Positions 1 through 9,733 are shown, counted from the first letter of the stretch. The stretch is DNA of 64,000 bases from Rhizobium sp. 32-5/1 (GCF_029537235.1 NZ_CP120638.1:372001-436000), one strand, 5' to 3'. Notes: generated from the sequence alone by a model not told the origin. Numbers and translations: made by a program.

Positions 1-48
1 CGAGGCGGGCAGGATACGTCGCCAAACGATGCCGAGCTTGTCCATCAT
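1..48 (-). CDS. 5' end of an unidentified gene, continues beyond the left edge
   Basis: Sixteen codons are present, reading MMDKLGIVWRRILPAS. The first ATG (46-48) overlaps the TGA of the caspase gene (45-47) in an ATGA arrangement, so the two are probably translationally coupled and belong to one operon. The short basic start followed by hydrophobic residues could be the beginning of a signal peptide or membrane anchor. Too little is visible to name a family; its position suggests a further component of the caspase/cytochrome operon. Confidence 0.6.
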   Translation of the reverse strand, partial: MMDKLGIVWRRILPAS

Positions 49-1668
49 GGCTTTTCCTGTGTGTAGAGAGGCTGGATCGCGATGCTGCTGTCTGTTGCAT
101 CGATCCGGGTCTGAAGAACCTTCAGCAAGGCAGCCGCATCAATTTCAGGATTGGCCAGCACCGCAGCGATCGCATCGACCGGCTCATTGGTTGCGATCAC
201 GACGAGATGGTCGGCACCGAACGGCTCGACAACCTCCAGATTCGGCAGCTTGAATTCATCCTCGCTTCCGGCCGACTGCACCTCGATGAGCTGAACTTCA
301 CCGGTATTGGCCAGATTGAAGATGATGCGGCTGGTATAGCCCGAGGCCGGGGCTTCGAATGTCAGCCTGTCACCGCTCCGATACAGTTCCTTGACCGGCG
401 TCAGCGAGACGGTTCCAGCCTTCTGGCTGGCCAGTGCCTTCAGGAAGTCGAGCAGGACGAACTTGTCGACCACGCCCTGGACCTTGGTGTCGGTGATGTT
501 CTGGCCGGCGATATCGCCGTTCGGCGTGTAGAAATTGCCGCTCGCCGCATCCCAGCGATAGGGTACGCCCGTGCCGCCGATATTGGTGATCTCGGCGCTC
601 GAGCCGGAAACCGAAAGAGCAAGCTTGTCCGTCCAGCCAAGATCGCGCGCCGATTTCAACGCATTTCCGGGATCGGTATTTGTTTTGGCGCCCATGTCGG
701 CGTCGGTCGCATCATTCACGGGCGCAGCGGCGTTGTCGATGACCACCTCGGCCTGTGTGCCCTGATCGTCGGGGACGGGCTGCACCACGCTGCGTGTTAG
801 GGAAACCACGACCTCGCTTTCGGAGCGCGGCACCTGCGGCGTAAAGTTGGGCACCTGCAATGCCTCGGACTGGTTCTTCACATTGGAAAACACATAGTCT
901 TCCAATTCGAGCCGTGAAATCTTGCCATCGCCGTCGCGGTCGCCGGCGCCTTCAAGCGCGCGCGCGAAACTCCAGCTCAAAGCCCCCTCGGTTCGCCACC
1001 GATGATCACTTCCGGCGTGGGCTGGCTTTCCAGGAAGCGGCAAGCACCGTCACGTCGCGGAAATCCCGTTCACGCAGCTTGGCGCCGGAAATGGCCTGCT
1101 CGGACGGCGCAGGCAATTTCACCGTCACGGCCGGCGCCAGCCGCGTCTTGCCGGAAAAGGACCGGCTCATGCCACCGGAATGGCAGCTGTCCGACACGAA
1201 GAGTACGCGTATGCCCTTGGCTTCCGCTTCGGCAAACCAGGCATTCATTTCGTTATCGACAATGATTTCGTGATCGGTTTCCGCAGCCCGCGCACGGTCG
1301 AAACCCGGCAATTGCAGGAATTCATCAAGCCCGTCTTCCTCATCGCCTGCGACCAGTTCCGGCATCTGCGATCCATGTCCGGCATAGGTGAAGATGATCG
1401 TATCGTCCTTGACAGCCTTTTCGACAAGCTCCGTCCACGCAGTGCGAATGGCATCCTTGCTGGCGGCTTCGTTGACGAATTTCGCGACATTGGTGATGCC
1501 CGCCTTATCAAGGGCGGCCGCGACGTCCTCCGCATCCTTCACCGCGCCGTCAAGATTGCTTTCGAAGGGGTACATATCGACCCCGACCACCAGCGCATAG
1601 GTCTCGGCTGCCGCATCCTGCAGGGGCAGCGCGCTCAGCGTGGCAGCCATGAGGATCCGGCGAAACAT
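45..1668 (-). CDS. Periplasmic caspase-like (peptidase C14) protein with EF-hand-like and DUF4384-like regions; two frameshifts
   Basis: Predicted secreted cysteine peptidase of the caspase/metacaspase fold. An N-terminal signal peptide (about residues 1-22) precedes the caspase domain, whose catalytic pair is visible as His98 in YAGHGSQ and Cys162 in SDSCHSG. An EF-hand-like loop DRDGDGKISRLE lies near residues 244-255, suggesting calcium binding. The C-terminal half contains a stretch resembling DUF4384 (YRSGDRLTFEAP). The start is ATG 1668 with a GGAG nine bases upstream, only three bases after the OmpA stop; TTG 1671 is an alternative. The frame is broken twice: near the GG at 1033-1034 and at the C run 983-987. 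Adding one base at each restores a continuous protein of about 541 residues. The gene is last but one in the visible operon. Substrate is unknown. Confidence 0.8.
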
Positions 1669-1671
1669 CAA

Positions 1672-2570
1672 TTATTTCTCCACGTCGATTTCGACGCGAC
1701 GGTTCAGCTGGTGGAGCGTCGCCTCGTCATAGGCGCTGGCATCATCCGGCTTGAAGGGCTCGTCTTCGCCCAGGCCGACACTCTTCCACTTGCCCTTGTA
1801 ACCAGCGGAAACAAGATAGTTTCCAAGCGCGTCGGCCCGCTCAAGCGACAGTATACGATTGGCCTCCGGCGATCCAACCGGATCGGTATGACCGATCAGC
1901 GTGATCGACGAGGGATTGACCGACTTCAGACATTCGCTCACGTCCTTGGCGGACTGCAGGCCCTCCGGAGTGAATTCCGCGGTCCCGAAGACATAGCGCA
2001 CCGGTGTCGATTTCTTCTTCAAGGACACGCCGCGATAATTTACCTTGCAGGGGCCGCGCATCGCCAGTTTGATCGGCTTGGCCGCCACAAGCCGCATTTC
2101 TCCGGCCAGATGATCAAGCCTGCGGATGTAATCAGCGTCCGGTGCCATCCAGTCTGGTGTCAGCGTTTCGTTTGACGCATCTTCCAGCGCCAGTTGGTAA
2201 TATTGGGCCGCGGATTCGTAGTTCTTTTTTCGCGATTGATGTCCCCCAGCGCATCGAGCACCTGCCAGGGCGCTGCCACCGTTTTCTGCAGCGTCTCCAG
2301 TTCACCATCAAACTCGACAAGCTTCTTGCCTTGGCCAACAGCCCCGACGATGCGGTTGAAAGACGTCAGCGCCGCGACGCGGTCAATGACCGCCATTTCA
2401 TCGGGTGAGCAACTGTCTGCAACATTCGCAGCCGCAATCGCCTGGGCTCCGGCCTCGTCGCCGGCATTCATCTTGTTGACGACATCGGTCAGCGCCGAGC
2501 AGGCGGCCGCTGCCGGAAAAGCGGAAAACGCCGCAAACATGGATGCAAAAACAACCGTTCTCAAAGCCAT
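1672..2570 (-). CDS. Secreted OmpA-family peptidoglycan-binding protein, one frameshift
   Basis: Predicted periplasmic protein with a signal peptide ending near AAAACS, a helical, cysteine-containing N-terminal half and a C-terminal OmpA-like domain. The OmpA domain is recognised by the pattern FTPEGLQSAKD, then IGHTDPVGS and the closing NRRVEIDVEK; such domains bind diaminopimelate in peptidoglycan. The frame breaks at the T run 2225-2230; one extra T gives about 299 residues and joins the N-terminal part (starting 2570) to the C-terminal part (ending 1672). It sits between the cytochrome c gene and the caspase gene, all in one direction. It might tether the module to the cell wall, which is inference. 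Confidence 0.8.
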
Positions 2571-2604
2571 GGCCTGTCCTCTCCCCTATTCCTCAGTGAT
2601 CAAC

Positions 2605-2640
2605 GAACAGGGGTCGGCCTTTTCCAGCCGACCCCTGTTC
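2605..2640 (-). other. Strong intercistronic hairpin between the cytochrome c and OmpA genes
   Basis: A perfect 14-bp inverted repeat (2605-2618 against 2627-2640) with an eight-base loop fills the gap between the cytochrome stop (2648) and the OmpA start (2570). No T run follows on the minus strand, so it does not look like a full rho-independent terminator. It may be an attenuator or an mRNA-processing or stabilising element. Confidence 0.6.
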
Positions 2641-2647
2641 CTGCATG

Positions 2648-5600
2648 TCACTTGATCTCGAACGTCACCATCTGGACGCCGCTTGCACCATTGTCGTTTT
2701 CCGCCTGCTTGGCCAGGTTAATCGCCAATCCACGCGTTGCCGGCTGGTGAGAGGCCTTCACCATTTCACGAGCCTTTTCGGCCGACAGCTTGGCATCCCC
2801 CAGCCCGCCAGCGCGGCAATAGGCGATCATCGTTTCGGCCGGCGCCGGCGTATCGAAGGTCAGATTGCCGCTGCCCGGTTGCGGGATCAGGCGTTTTTCA
2901 CCCGCCTGCAAGGTCGTATTGCCGATCATCGCATCGGGAATGACCTCGACATTGCCGGTCTCTTCCACATAGAGCACCTGAAGTTCACAGGCCTCGTTGG
3001 AACTCAACTCGAACGTCAGGTAGTCGCCCACCTTGGCCGTCGTCGAGTTGACGTAGAGTGCCAGCTCAAGCTTCTTGTAGTCCTTCGGCTTCTCCTGGCG
3101 GTAGGCCGGTGCAGCCTCGGCGAGGCTGGCCGGTTTCACATAGGCCTCCTCGTTCTTGACTGGCGCGACATAACCTTCTTTGTAGTCGATCTTGTCTGCC
3201 GGCTTGGCGTCAGCAGCCGCTTGATAGGCGGGATCAGCCTTGTTTTCAGCCTTGTTCTCGACCTTGCCCGCCTCGCTGCTGCCCTGGATTTCCACCTGCT
3301 CCGTCGCCGCGGCCTGATAGACATTGCTGACATCAAGCGGCTCAAGCTGCATCAGCGGGTAGAGCAGCAGCGGATATTGCTGCTCCAGTTCGATGCGCGG
3401 GATCGTGCCGCCGGCCTCCAGCGTCGTTACCCAGTCGATACCGAGGCGAAGTGCATCAATATCCGTAACCCGGCGGATCGCCTCGGAAAACTCATCCGGG
3501 GTCATGTCGAACTCGGATGCCAGCGCATCGAAATCGAGTTCGTCCTCGTACTTGTCAGCGAAGTAGGTGAAGAGTTCCGTGTTGCCGGGGGCAAGGATGC
3601 TCTGTTGCCCGCTATCCGGTGTCGGTTCCGTGACGCCGAGCTTTTCGAGCGCGGCGACAAAACGTTCGCGGTCCTTGTTATAGGCCTCGTCCAGTTCCTC
3701 CTGCGGAACATACATGGATAGCAGGACATCCTGCTGATCCTTGCTGAACAGCGTCGACGTCTGGATGTGCTCGCGCAGTTGATCGCGCTTCGAGAGAATG
3801 CCGTTTGCATGGCAGTCGAAGCAGGACCGGGCGTTGATGATCTCCACGCCCTTGCCGATCGGCCGTTCGCGGAACGAGACGATGGCGGTTGGCCCGATAT
3901 CGAGCTGTTTGCCCTCGGCGGTCGACAGGTAGTAGCCCTGCAGCCCGTTCGGCAGCGAGAAGATCATTTCACCACCGTCATGCTCGAACGAGGTCAGATG
4001 CTCGTCGAGTGGCTCCAGTTCCTTCGGGCCATGCGGAAAGCGCTTCAAGACCTGCTTGCCGACGTCACCGCCAAAGTCATAGGACTTCCAGTAGTAGCCG
4101 CCGAAGGGCATATCATGGCGTTCCAGCATGCGGTTGTGGTCCGACACGCCCGAAGATCCATCGGCAAAGCCCGCGCGGATCACCTTGCGGCGGCGGATAT
4201 TCTCATCCACATCGATCTTGAAGCGATGCTCCAGATCACGGATCTGCGTCGGCAGTTTCATCAGGTAATTGTAGATGTTCGGTCGTGCGCCAAAGCTCAT
4301 GAACCAGTCGATGCGCATGATAGGCAGGACCGTATTGGTTTCCTTGCTCAGCGCCCGCAGCGACGCATCGCTGCCCGGATCGACACCGTAGAAATACTGG
4401 CTGATCAGGAAGTTGTAGTCCTGGTCAGACCATTCCAGATCGCGTAGATCGACGCGCACCAGCAACCCGTTGGTGTCTTCCACTTCCTCGGGCAGAACCA
4501 GTTCTGGACCGTAGGAGAGCGAGTTCAGGAGTTTCTTGAATCCACCGGCGAGAATGTCCATGCGCTTCATGAAGGTATCGTCGTCTTCGCAACCCATCAT
4601 TCCATTATACTGGTTGCGATAGGAGAAGTAGCGCATATACGGACGGTCGAGCTCGTTGACATTGGAAATGTCTTTGAGTGCCGCTTCGATGAAGTCGTCA
4701 TAGGACAGCATCGGACGCACACGGTCCGGCTTGCTTGCCGCCGTTTCCGGCAGGTCCTTCTGCGTCAGCGAGTTGATCCAGTCCTCAAGACTCTTGACCT
4801 CCTCGGCTGTCGGACGCTTGCCAAGCGGCATGCGCCCGCTGGTAACAGAGGTGAAAAGCCGGGACTTGGACGCATCACCAGGTGTCACGAAGGTTGCGTC
4901 GGCAGCAATGGAGGCAAGATCGCCTGCCGGATAGCTGCCTTGCGATCCCTCGCCCGGTCCATGGCAATTGCGGCAATATTTTCCTATGAAGGCATCGGCC
5001 GCTCCGGCAAGCGCCGCATTGTCTCCCGAAAGGGCGCTTGCTGGCGTGCTTTCCTTGCAAACAGCCGTGGTCGATTGCTGCACCGGCTCCGGCGCCTTGA
5101 CCTCCCGGTCCGCCAGATAGGCATACATGGCCGTGCGATCATCTTCGGACAGCGCCGCGAGGCCCTTGGCGATCTCGCGCATGACCGGGTCGTTGAGCGG
5201 AGCGCCGGAGAGCTTCTTGCCTTCTTCGATCAGCCCGACGGTGAACACCTCCGGCGATGCCAGAGAGCCCATCTTCGCCTTGGTGATGTCAGGAGCCACT
5301 GCACCTGTCAGGCCCTTTTCGCCCTCAAAGGCCCGCTCCATGTCGAGACCGTAAGTCGTGGTGCGCGGCGTGTGGCAATCGCCGCAACCGCCGACATTCT
5401 CGACCAGATAGCGGCCGCGCTCCATCTGCGTCTCTTCGCGCGGCTGATAGGCATCGACATTGAAATGGCTACGCTTCCACAGCGTGATCGTCGTCTGCCG
5501 GCTGAAGGGGAACGCGATTTCGTGTTCCTTCGACACGGCATCCGCCTGCGGCAGCGTTTCGATGTAGGCCTTGATATCCAGGACGTCTTCCGGCTTCATG

Positions 5601-6022
5601 CCACCGTAGGACGTATAGGGCATAACCGGATAAAGATTGTTGCCCTCGCCATCAAGGCCGACCATGACAGCATTAAGGAAGCGGGCATTGCCCCAGCCGC
5701 CGATACCGTTGGAATGGGGCGAAATGTTCGGCGCGTAGAACTTGCCGATCGCCGTATCCATGGCCATGCCCCCGGAGAGCAGCGTCGTATCCGAGCCGGA
5801 TCCGTGGCAGGCGCCGCAACCGGCGGCACCGAACAAATACTTGCCGTTATCCACATTCGCCTTGTAGGTCGAATAGGCGTCATCAGCGAAAGCGTCCCTC
5901 GCCGAGGCCGTGGACGGACACTGGATCATCGCAACGGCGACCAATGCCAGTATCCACGCCGGCCGCATCAGACGGGACCGCGTATTAAAGAGGCTTTCAG
6001 GCAGTTTCCCGAACATGCTCAT
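2648..6022 (-). CDS. Large four-haem periplasmic cytochrome c with C-terminal DUF4384-like domain
   Basis: A 1124-residue exported protein. A hydrophobic signal sequence (about 20-42) is followed by three CXXCH haem sites at about 69-73 (CGACH), 213-217 (CGDCH) and 350-354 (CRNCH) in two or three cytochrome c domains. A long central region (about 435-740) follows, carrying the motifs LPNGLQGYY and the fourth site CFDCH (about 734-738). A Lys/Ala/Glu-rich linker (about 905-980) leads to a DUF4384-like beta domain (GDYLTFELSSNEACELQVLYV). I chose ATG 6022 because AAGGAGA lies just upstream and the signal peptide then begins normally. The upstream neighbour is a ferric-reductase-like flavoprotein that could feed electrons to it; downstream are OmpA and caspase genes. 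The electron acceptor is unknown. The central region resembles uncharacterised bacterial multi-haem proteins. Confidence 0.85.
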   Translation of the reverse strand: MSMFGKLPESLFNTRSRLMRPAWILALVAVAMIQCPSTASARDAFADDAYSTYKANVDNGKYLFGAAGCGACHGSGSDTTLLSGGMAMDTAIGKFYAPNISPHSNGIGGWGNARFLNAVMVGLDGEGNNLYPVMPYTSYGGMKPEDVLDIKAYIETLPQADAVSKEHEIAFPFSRQTTITLWKRSHFNVDAYQPREETQMERGRYLVENVGGCGDCHTPRTTTYGLDMERAFEGEKGLTGAVAPDITKAKMGSLASPEVFTVGLIEEGKKLSGAPLNDPVMREIAKGLAALSEDDRTAMYAYLADREVKAPEPVQQSTTAVCKESTPASALSGDNAALAGAADAFIGKYCRNCHGPGEGSQGSYPAGDLASIAADATFVTPGDASKSRLFTSVTSGRMPLGKRPTAEEVKSLEDWINSLTQKDLPETAASKPDRVRPMLSYDDFIEAALKDISNVNELDRPYMRYFSYRNQYNGMMGCEDDDTFMKRMDILAGGFKKLLNSLSYGPELVLPEEVEDTNGLLVRVDLRDLEWSDQDYNFLISQYFYGVDPGSDASLRALSKETNTVLPIMRIDWFMSFGARPNIYNYLMKLPTQIRDLEHRFKIDVDENIRRRKVIRAGFADGSSGVSDHNRMLERHDMPFGGYYWKSYDFGGDVGKQVLKRFPHGPKELEPLDEHLTSFEHDGGEMIFSLPNGLQGYYLSTAEGKQLDIGPTAIVSFRERPIGKGVEIINARSCFDCHANGILSKRDQLREHIQTSTLFSKDQQDVLLSMYVPQEELDEAYNKDRERFVAALEKLGVTEPTPDSGQQSILAPGNTELFTYFADKYEDELDFDALASEFDMTPDEFSEAIRRVTDIDALRLGIDWVTTLEAGGTIPRIELEQQYPLLLYPLMQLEPLDVSNVYQAAATEQVEIQGSSEAGKVENKAENKADPAYQAAADAKPADKIDYKEGYVAPVKNEEAYVKPASLAEAAPAYRQEKPKDYKKLELALYVNSTTAKVGDYLTFELSSNEACELQVLYVEETGNVEVIPDAMIGNTTLQAGEKRLIPQPGSGNLTFDTPAPAETMIAYCRAGGLGDAKLSAEKAREMVKASHQPATRGLAINLAKQAENDNGASGVQMVTFEIK

Positions 6023-6083
6023 GGCTTGTTCTCCTTGCTTTCTGAAATGAACAAAACGTCTCTGCGTCTGTCGGAACTGAATA

Positions 6084-7357
6084 TTATCGGAACTGAAACT
6101 GTTCGAACTCGACACGCCGCGGCGTCTTGCCCAGCGCTTTCAGTCCTTTTTCAATAGCTGCCCTCAAAGGCGGCGGGCCACAGAACCAGAGGTCTGCCTC
6201 GCCGGGGTCGAACGCACTGGCCGCCACTATTTTTTCGGCATCGAGCCGACCATCCTTGGCGGAATCATGCAACACGAAACTGAAATTCTGCAGCTTGCCG
6301 GCCTGCGTCTCGAAAGTCTCCAGCCCGATCGCCTCGCTGCGGTCGCGCACGCAATAGACCAGATGAATGTCCTGGCCTTCGTCGCCCTTGAGGCGGCTCG
6401 CCATGGCGAGAAACGGCGTGATGCCGATACCGCCCGCCAGCCAGATCTGCTTCTTGCCGCCACGTCGATGATTGAAATGTCCGTAGCCGCCCTCGAGCGT
6501 CACCGAATCGCCAACGGCAATGCCCTCGCGCAGTGCCTTTGTATAGTCACCGAGCGCCTTGATCGCGAACCTTACGACGCCGTCGTCATCGATCCCCGCG
6601 ATCGTGAAAGGGTGCGGTTCCCGCAGGCCTGACTTGTTGACGCGGAAAAAACCGAACTGGCCGGGTTTCGCCTTGAGCGGGCGGCCGGTCGGTCGCGCCG
6701 ATATGATCGTCGCCCCCTCATGCCGGTTGACGTCGAAGACCTCGTAACTGCGGGTCCGCAGCCACGGCAAGAGCTGGGTATAAATATAGCTGCCGATACC
6801 GATCAGCGCAAAGATATTGAGATAGCTGGCCAAAAGAGCCGTGCCGTCATAGGGCCGCTTGATGAACATCTGGTGGAATGCAACCAGGATGAAAAGAACA
6901 CCGATGAAGCGGTGGGTGATGCGCCAGATGTGATATGGAATTTCGATCTTCGTGCGCGGAATGATCTTGACGAGGCTGAAAATCAGAAGAACGACGAAAC
7001 CATAAAAAGCGTATTCGCCGAACATGGCGGCGAGCTGATTTAAGCCGCTGGTCAGTGACAACCCCTTGAAGTCCGGCGTAATGAAATAATGCACCAGGAT
7101 TAGTACAAGAACGGCGATACCGATCTTGCGGTGCACCTGGTATATTCTGTCGAGCCCGCCGAACAGGCGCTCGATGAAGGGGGCCGCGTCGCCAAGAACT
7201 GGGCGATCCCCATACCGACAAAAGCCATGGACGATGCGACAAGCGAAAACGTCGTTCCTGCATTGGTGTGACTGACGGCGGGTATGGCAAGCAAGCCCGC
7301 AAAACCAATCAATGTCCAGACGATGTATGCACCCGCAGTCAATTTGCGCCCCCACAA
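6084..7357 (-). CDS. Ferric-reductase-like transmembrane NAD(P)H oxidoreductase (FRE/NOX type), one frameshift
   Basis: Predicted inner-membrane flavohaem protein moving electrons from NAD(P)H to membrane haem. The N-terminal half has several membrane helices of the ferric-reductase-like type, with paired histidines such as RKIGIAVLVLILVHYF and ITHRFIGVLF that suit haem ligation. The C-terminal half is a ferredoxin-reductase module: HPFTIAGI (FAD), GGIGITPFLAM (nucleotide) and WFCGPPPLR. The frame is broken at the G run 7179-7183; one extra base gives about 424 residues. The start used is TTG 7357, the only start in the restored frame before an upstream TGA, so it is uncertain. The gene leads the operon, 61 bases before the cytochrome c gene. 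Confidence 0.78.
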
Positions 7358-8075
7358 ATATCACCGAAAGTCGACAGTTCCTCTTGGATCAAGACTGGCA
7401 AGGCCCATAAGGTTCGTCAACTGCTATTGTAGCTGTTACGGATTGCTCAGCCGCTTTATTCGCCCCGGCGAAATTTTATGCTTCAGAAAACCCTGGTAAA
7501 AATACGAGACAATAATTTTTCAGAATATCAAAGATTCTGCATTGCGACAGCTGCCACAAGATTACATCCAAATAGTTTTCAGCCGCCCTTCAGCGACGAC
7601 AATGCAGACTAACTGCGTCAGCGCATTGGTCAAGAGCGGAAATATCTGCCAACAGGCATAAACTGTGTGAAATCAAGGATACAAGTTGGTTTCGTCTAAT
7701 AAAAAGCAATCCCCCGGCTCCTGAGGAACGACGTACTTCCGTTCGTTTTGGGTATTTATAGTCAACGCTTGCAGCGAACAGCAACCCTGCGTAGCACATG
7801 CTTTTGCAGGCCCTCCTCAGCAGCGGTTTGCTCTCCGCGACCATCTTCGCTTTTTTGCATGGCCTAATCAAGAAAGCCACGAAGGATCGTGCGATCGACG
7901 GTGGTGTTGATCAAAATGCAAGACAACGCGCCATTTCGACCCTCTCGCGCTTGCCTTTAGCGTCAATTTTTGTCGTTAGTGCCCGGGACAGTCAACATGG
8001 CCGTGACCAATCATATCTTTAGCGGTTTGATTCTGCTGCTGTAGATATGCGATTTATCACGAAGGACGATCTTTC
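7358..8075. other. 718-base intergenic region without a convincing gene
   Basis: This stretch separates the minus-strand redox/caspase operon from the plus-strand GntR gene and should hold both promoters. It is more A+T rich than its surroundings. I see no Fnr/FixK box (TTGAT-N4-ATCAA). A seven-base inverted repeat CATATCT / AGATATG (8012-8018 and 8043-8049, 24 bases apart) lies just before the GntR gene and could be part of its operator. A 96-codon open frame on the minus strand (7590-7880) has no signal I trust. Confidence 0.5.
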
Positions 8076-8696
8076 ATGACGAACCCATCTTCCCAGGCGC
8101 ATCTAGCCTATCTGGCGCTGGAAAGCTTGATCGTTACGCTGAAGCTGGAGCCGGGATCGCTGGTGACGGAAAAACAGCTGATTGATCTGGCCGGCCACGG
8201 GCGGACACCGGTGCGAGAAGCGATCCAGAAACTGGCCTGGCAAGGCCTGATCACGGTGCGGGCCCGGGTTGGCCTGCAAATTTCCAAAATCAAGGCCGAC
8301 GACCATCGCCATGTCATGGAGACGCGCAGCATTTTGGAGCCGCTCGCTGCAGCCCTTGTCGCCGAGCATGCGAGCCCGGATCAACGCGCCGACATGATCG
8401 AATGCGCCCAGAAGATGACCGCATGTTCGATCAATGCTGACATGGAGGGCTTCCTCTCGGCGGACAAGGCGTTTGACGAGATCATGGAGGCCGCATGCCC
8501 CAACGCCTTCCTGACCGCCGCACTTGCATCTTTGCAGACCCACGCCCGCCGCCTCTGGTTCAGGGCCGCATCGACGGACCATATGGACCGGTCGGTTGAC
8601 CTGCACGTGAAGGTGATCCGTGCCATTCACCAGGGCAACGCGGACGCAGCCTCCGCGGCCATGGTGCAACTGATGGGTTATCTCGCGGGCCGCTGA
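8076..8696 (+). CDS. GntR-family transcriptional regulator, FCD subfamily
   Basis: A 206-residue DNA-binding regulator. The N-terminal winged helix-turn-helix (about 10-75) shows the family pattern VTEKQLIDLAG, GRTPVREAIQKL and GLITVRARVGLQI. The C-terminal all-helical FCD effector domain (about 80-200) carries RSILEPLAAAL and the closing LHVKVIRAIHQGNADAA, with acidic and histidine residues typical of metal-assisted ligand binding. Members usually respond to small organic acids. Its target is not evident: it is divergent from the redox/caspase operon and convergent with fpr. The start ATG 8076 has AAGGA upstream. Confidence 0.85.
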   Translation: MTNPSSQAHLAYLALESLIVTLKLEPGSLVTEKQLIDLAGHGRTPVREAIQKLAWQGLITVRARVGLQISKIKADDHRHVMETRSILEPLAAALVAEHASPDQRADMIECAQKMTACSINADMEGFLSADKAFDEIMEAACPNAFLTAALASLQTHARRLWFRAASTDHMDRSVDLHVKVIRAIHQGNADAASAAMVQLMGYLAGR

Positions 8697-8725
8697 ACGA
8701 CGGGCAGAGTGCCGGCAATGCAAAA

Positions 8726-8751
8726 GGGCGGTCTGCCATCGCAAACCGCCC
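8726..8751 (-). terminator. Terminator shared by fpr and the GntR gene
   Basis: GGGCGGT (8726-8732) pairs with ACCGCCC (8745-8751), with further pairing inside the loop. On the minus strand, downstream of fpr, the stem is followed by TTTTGC, a rho-independent pattern. It also lies just after the plus-strand GntR stop and may serve both genes. Confidence 0.75.
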
Positions 8752-8776
8752 CTTCCCTATAGCTGTATTCTAACGA

Positions 8777-9592
8777 TCAGCCGACGAAGGCGCGCTCGAT
8801 GACGAACTCGCCCGGCTTGTTGTTCGCACCTTCTGTCAGGCCGGCTGCCTCGAGAATTTCCTTTGTTTCCTTCAGCATCTCTGTCGAGCCGCAGATCATG
8901 GCGCGGTCGATCGCCGGATCGAAGGCTGGCAGGCCAAGATCGGTGAAGAACTTGCCGTCACGCATCAGGTTGGTGATACGGCCTTTGAACGGATAGTCCT
9001 CGCGCGTCACCGTTGCGTAATGGCGCAGCTTGTCGCCGACAAGCTCGGCCAGGAATTCATGGTTGCGGATTTCCTCGATCAGGTCGAAGCCGTATTTCAG
9101 TTCCGCCACGTCGCGCGTCGTGTGCGTCAGGATGACTTCCTCGAACTTCTCGTAGGTTTCCGGATCGCGGATCAAGCTTGCAAAGGGCGCTATGCCGGTG
9201 CCAGTCGAGAACATGTAGAGGCGCTTTCCAGGGGTCAGCGCGTCGAGCACCAGAGTGCCGGTCGGCTTCTTGCGCATCAGCACCTGATCGCCCGGCTTGA
9301 TACCCTGCAGGTGCGAGGTCAGCGGACCGTCCTGTACCTTGATCGAGAAGAATTCGAGCTCATCGTCCCAGGCCGGGCTTGCGATCGAATAGGCACGGTA
9401 GATGGGCTTGCCATCCACCATCAGTCCGATCATCGCGAATTCGCCGGAGCGGAACCGGAATTCGGTCGGACGCGTCATGCGGAAGCTGAACAACCGGTCC
9501 GTATAATGCGTCACCTTCGTCACCGTTTCGGCAAAGACGCCGGCGGGGACAGCTGCGGGAACAAATTCTTCGACCTTGGCAGGAGCATTCAT
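8777..9592 (-). CDS. fpr: Ferredoxin--NADP(+) reductase
   Basis: A 271-residue cytoplasmic flavoenzyme exchanging electrons between NADP(H) and ferredoxin or flavodoxin. FAD binding is shown by RAYSIAS (about 85-91), NADP binding by STGTGIAPFASLIRD (about 130-144), and the end by GEFVIERAFVG, the usual C-terminus of the bacterial FprA class. Length and start are normal for the family. It is transcribed alone, 141 bases downstream of the cys operon. That neighbour encodes a sulfite reductase haemoprotein with no flavoprotein subunit, so fpr plus a ferredoxin is a plausible electron source; that is inference. Confidence 0.93.
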   Translation of the reverse strand: MNAPAKVEEFVPAAVPAGVFAETVTKVTHYTDRLFSFRMTRPTEFRFRSGEFAMIGLMVDGKPIYRAYSIASPAWDDELEFFSIKVQDGPLTSHLQGIKPGDQVLMRKKPTGTLVLDALTPGKRLYMFSTGTGIAPFASLIRDPETYEKFEEVILTHTTRDVAELKYGFDLIEEIRNHEFLAELVGDKLRHYATVTREDYPFKGRITNLMRDGKFFTDLGLPAFDPAIDRAMICGSTEMLKETKEILEAAGLTEGANNKPGEFVIERAFVG

Positions 9593-9733
9593 CTTGGTCT
9601 TAGTCCTGTAATGGTGAGTAGAGCGATCATCTTAGGCGGATAGAGCACTGGAACGGCGAAAGAAAGGAAATCTGTTCCAATTATACGCCTCTTTGCATGA
9701 AATGCCTTGCTTCAGACTGTCGCGGGCCAATTT

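Noticed and set aside
4940-6157. 405-codon open frame opposite the cytochrome c gene
   Set aside because: The minus-strand frame has four haem motifs and a signal peptide; the plus frame has none.
7590-7880. 96-codon open frame on the minus strand in the intergenic region before the GntR gene
   Set aside because: No ribosome site, no recognisable domain, unusual composition with many Cys and Ser, and no neighbour to form an operon with.
7358-8075. Fnr/FixK-type box controlling the redox operon
   Set aside because: Only partial matches such as GTTGATCAAAA were seen; none has the TTGAT-N4-ATCAA form.
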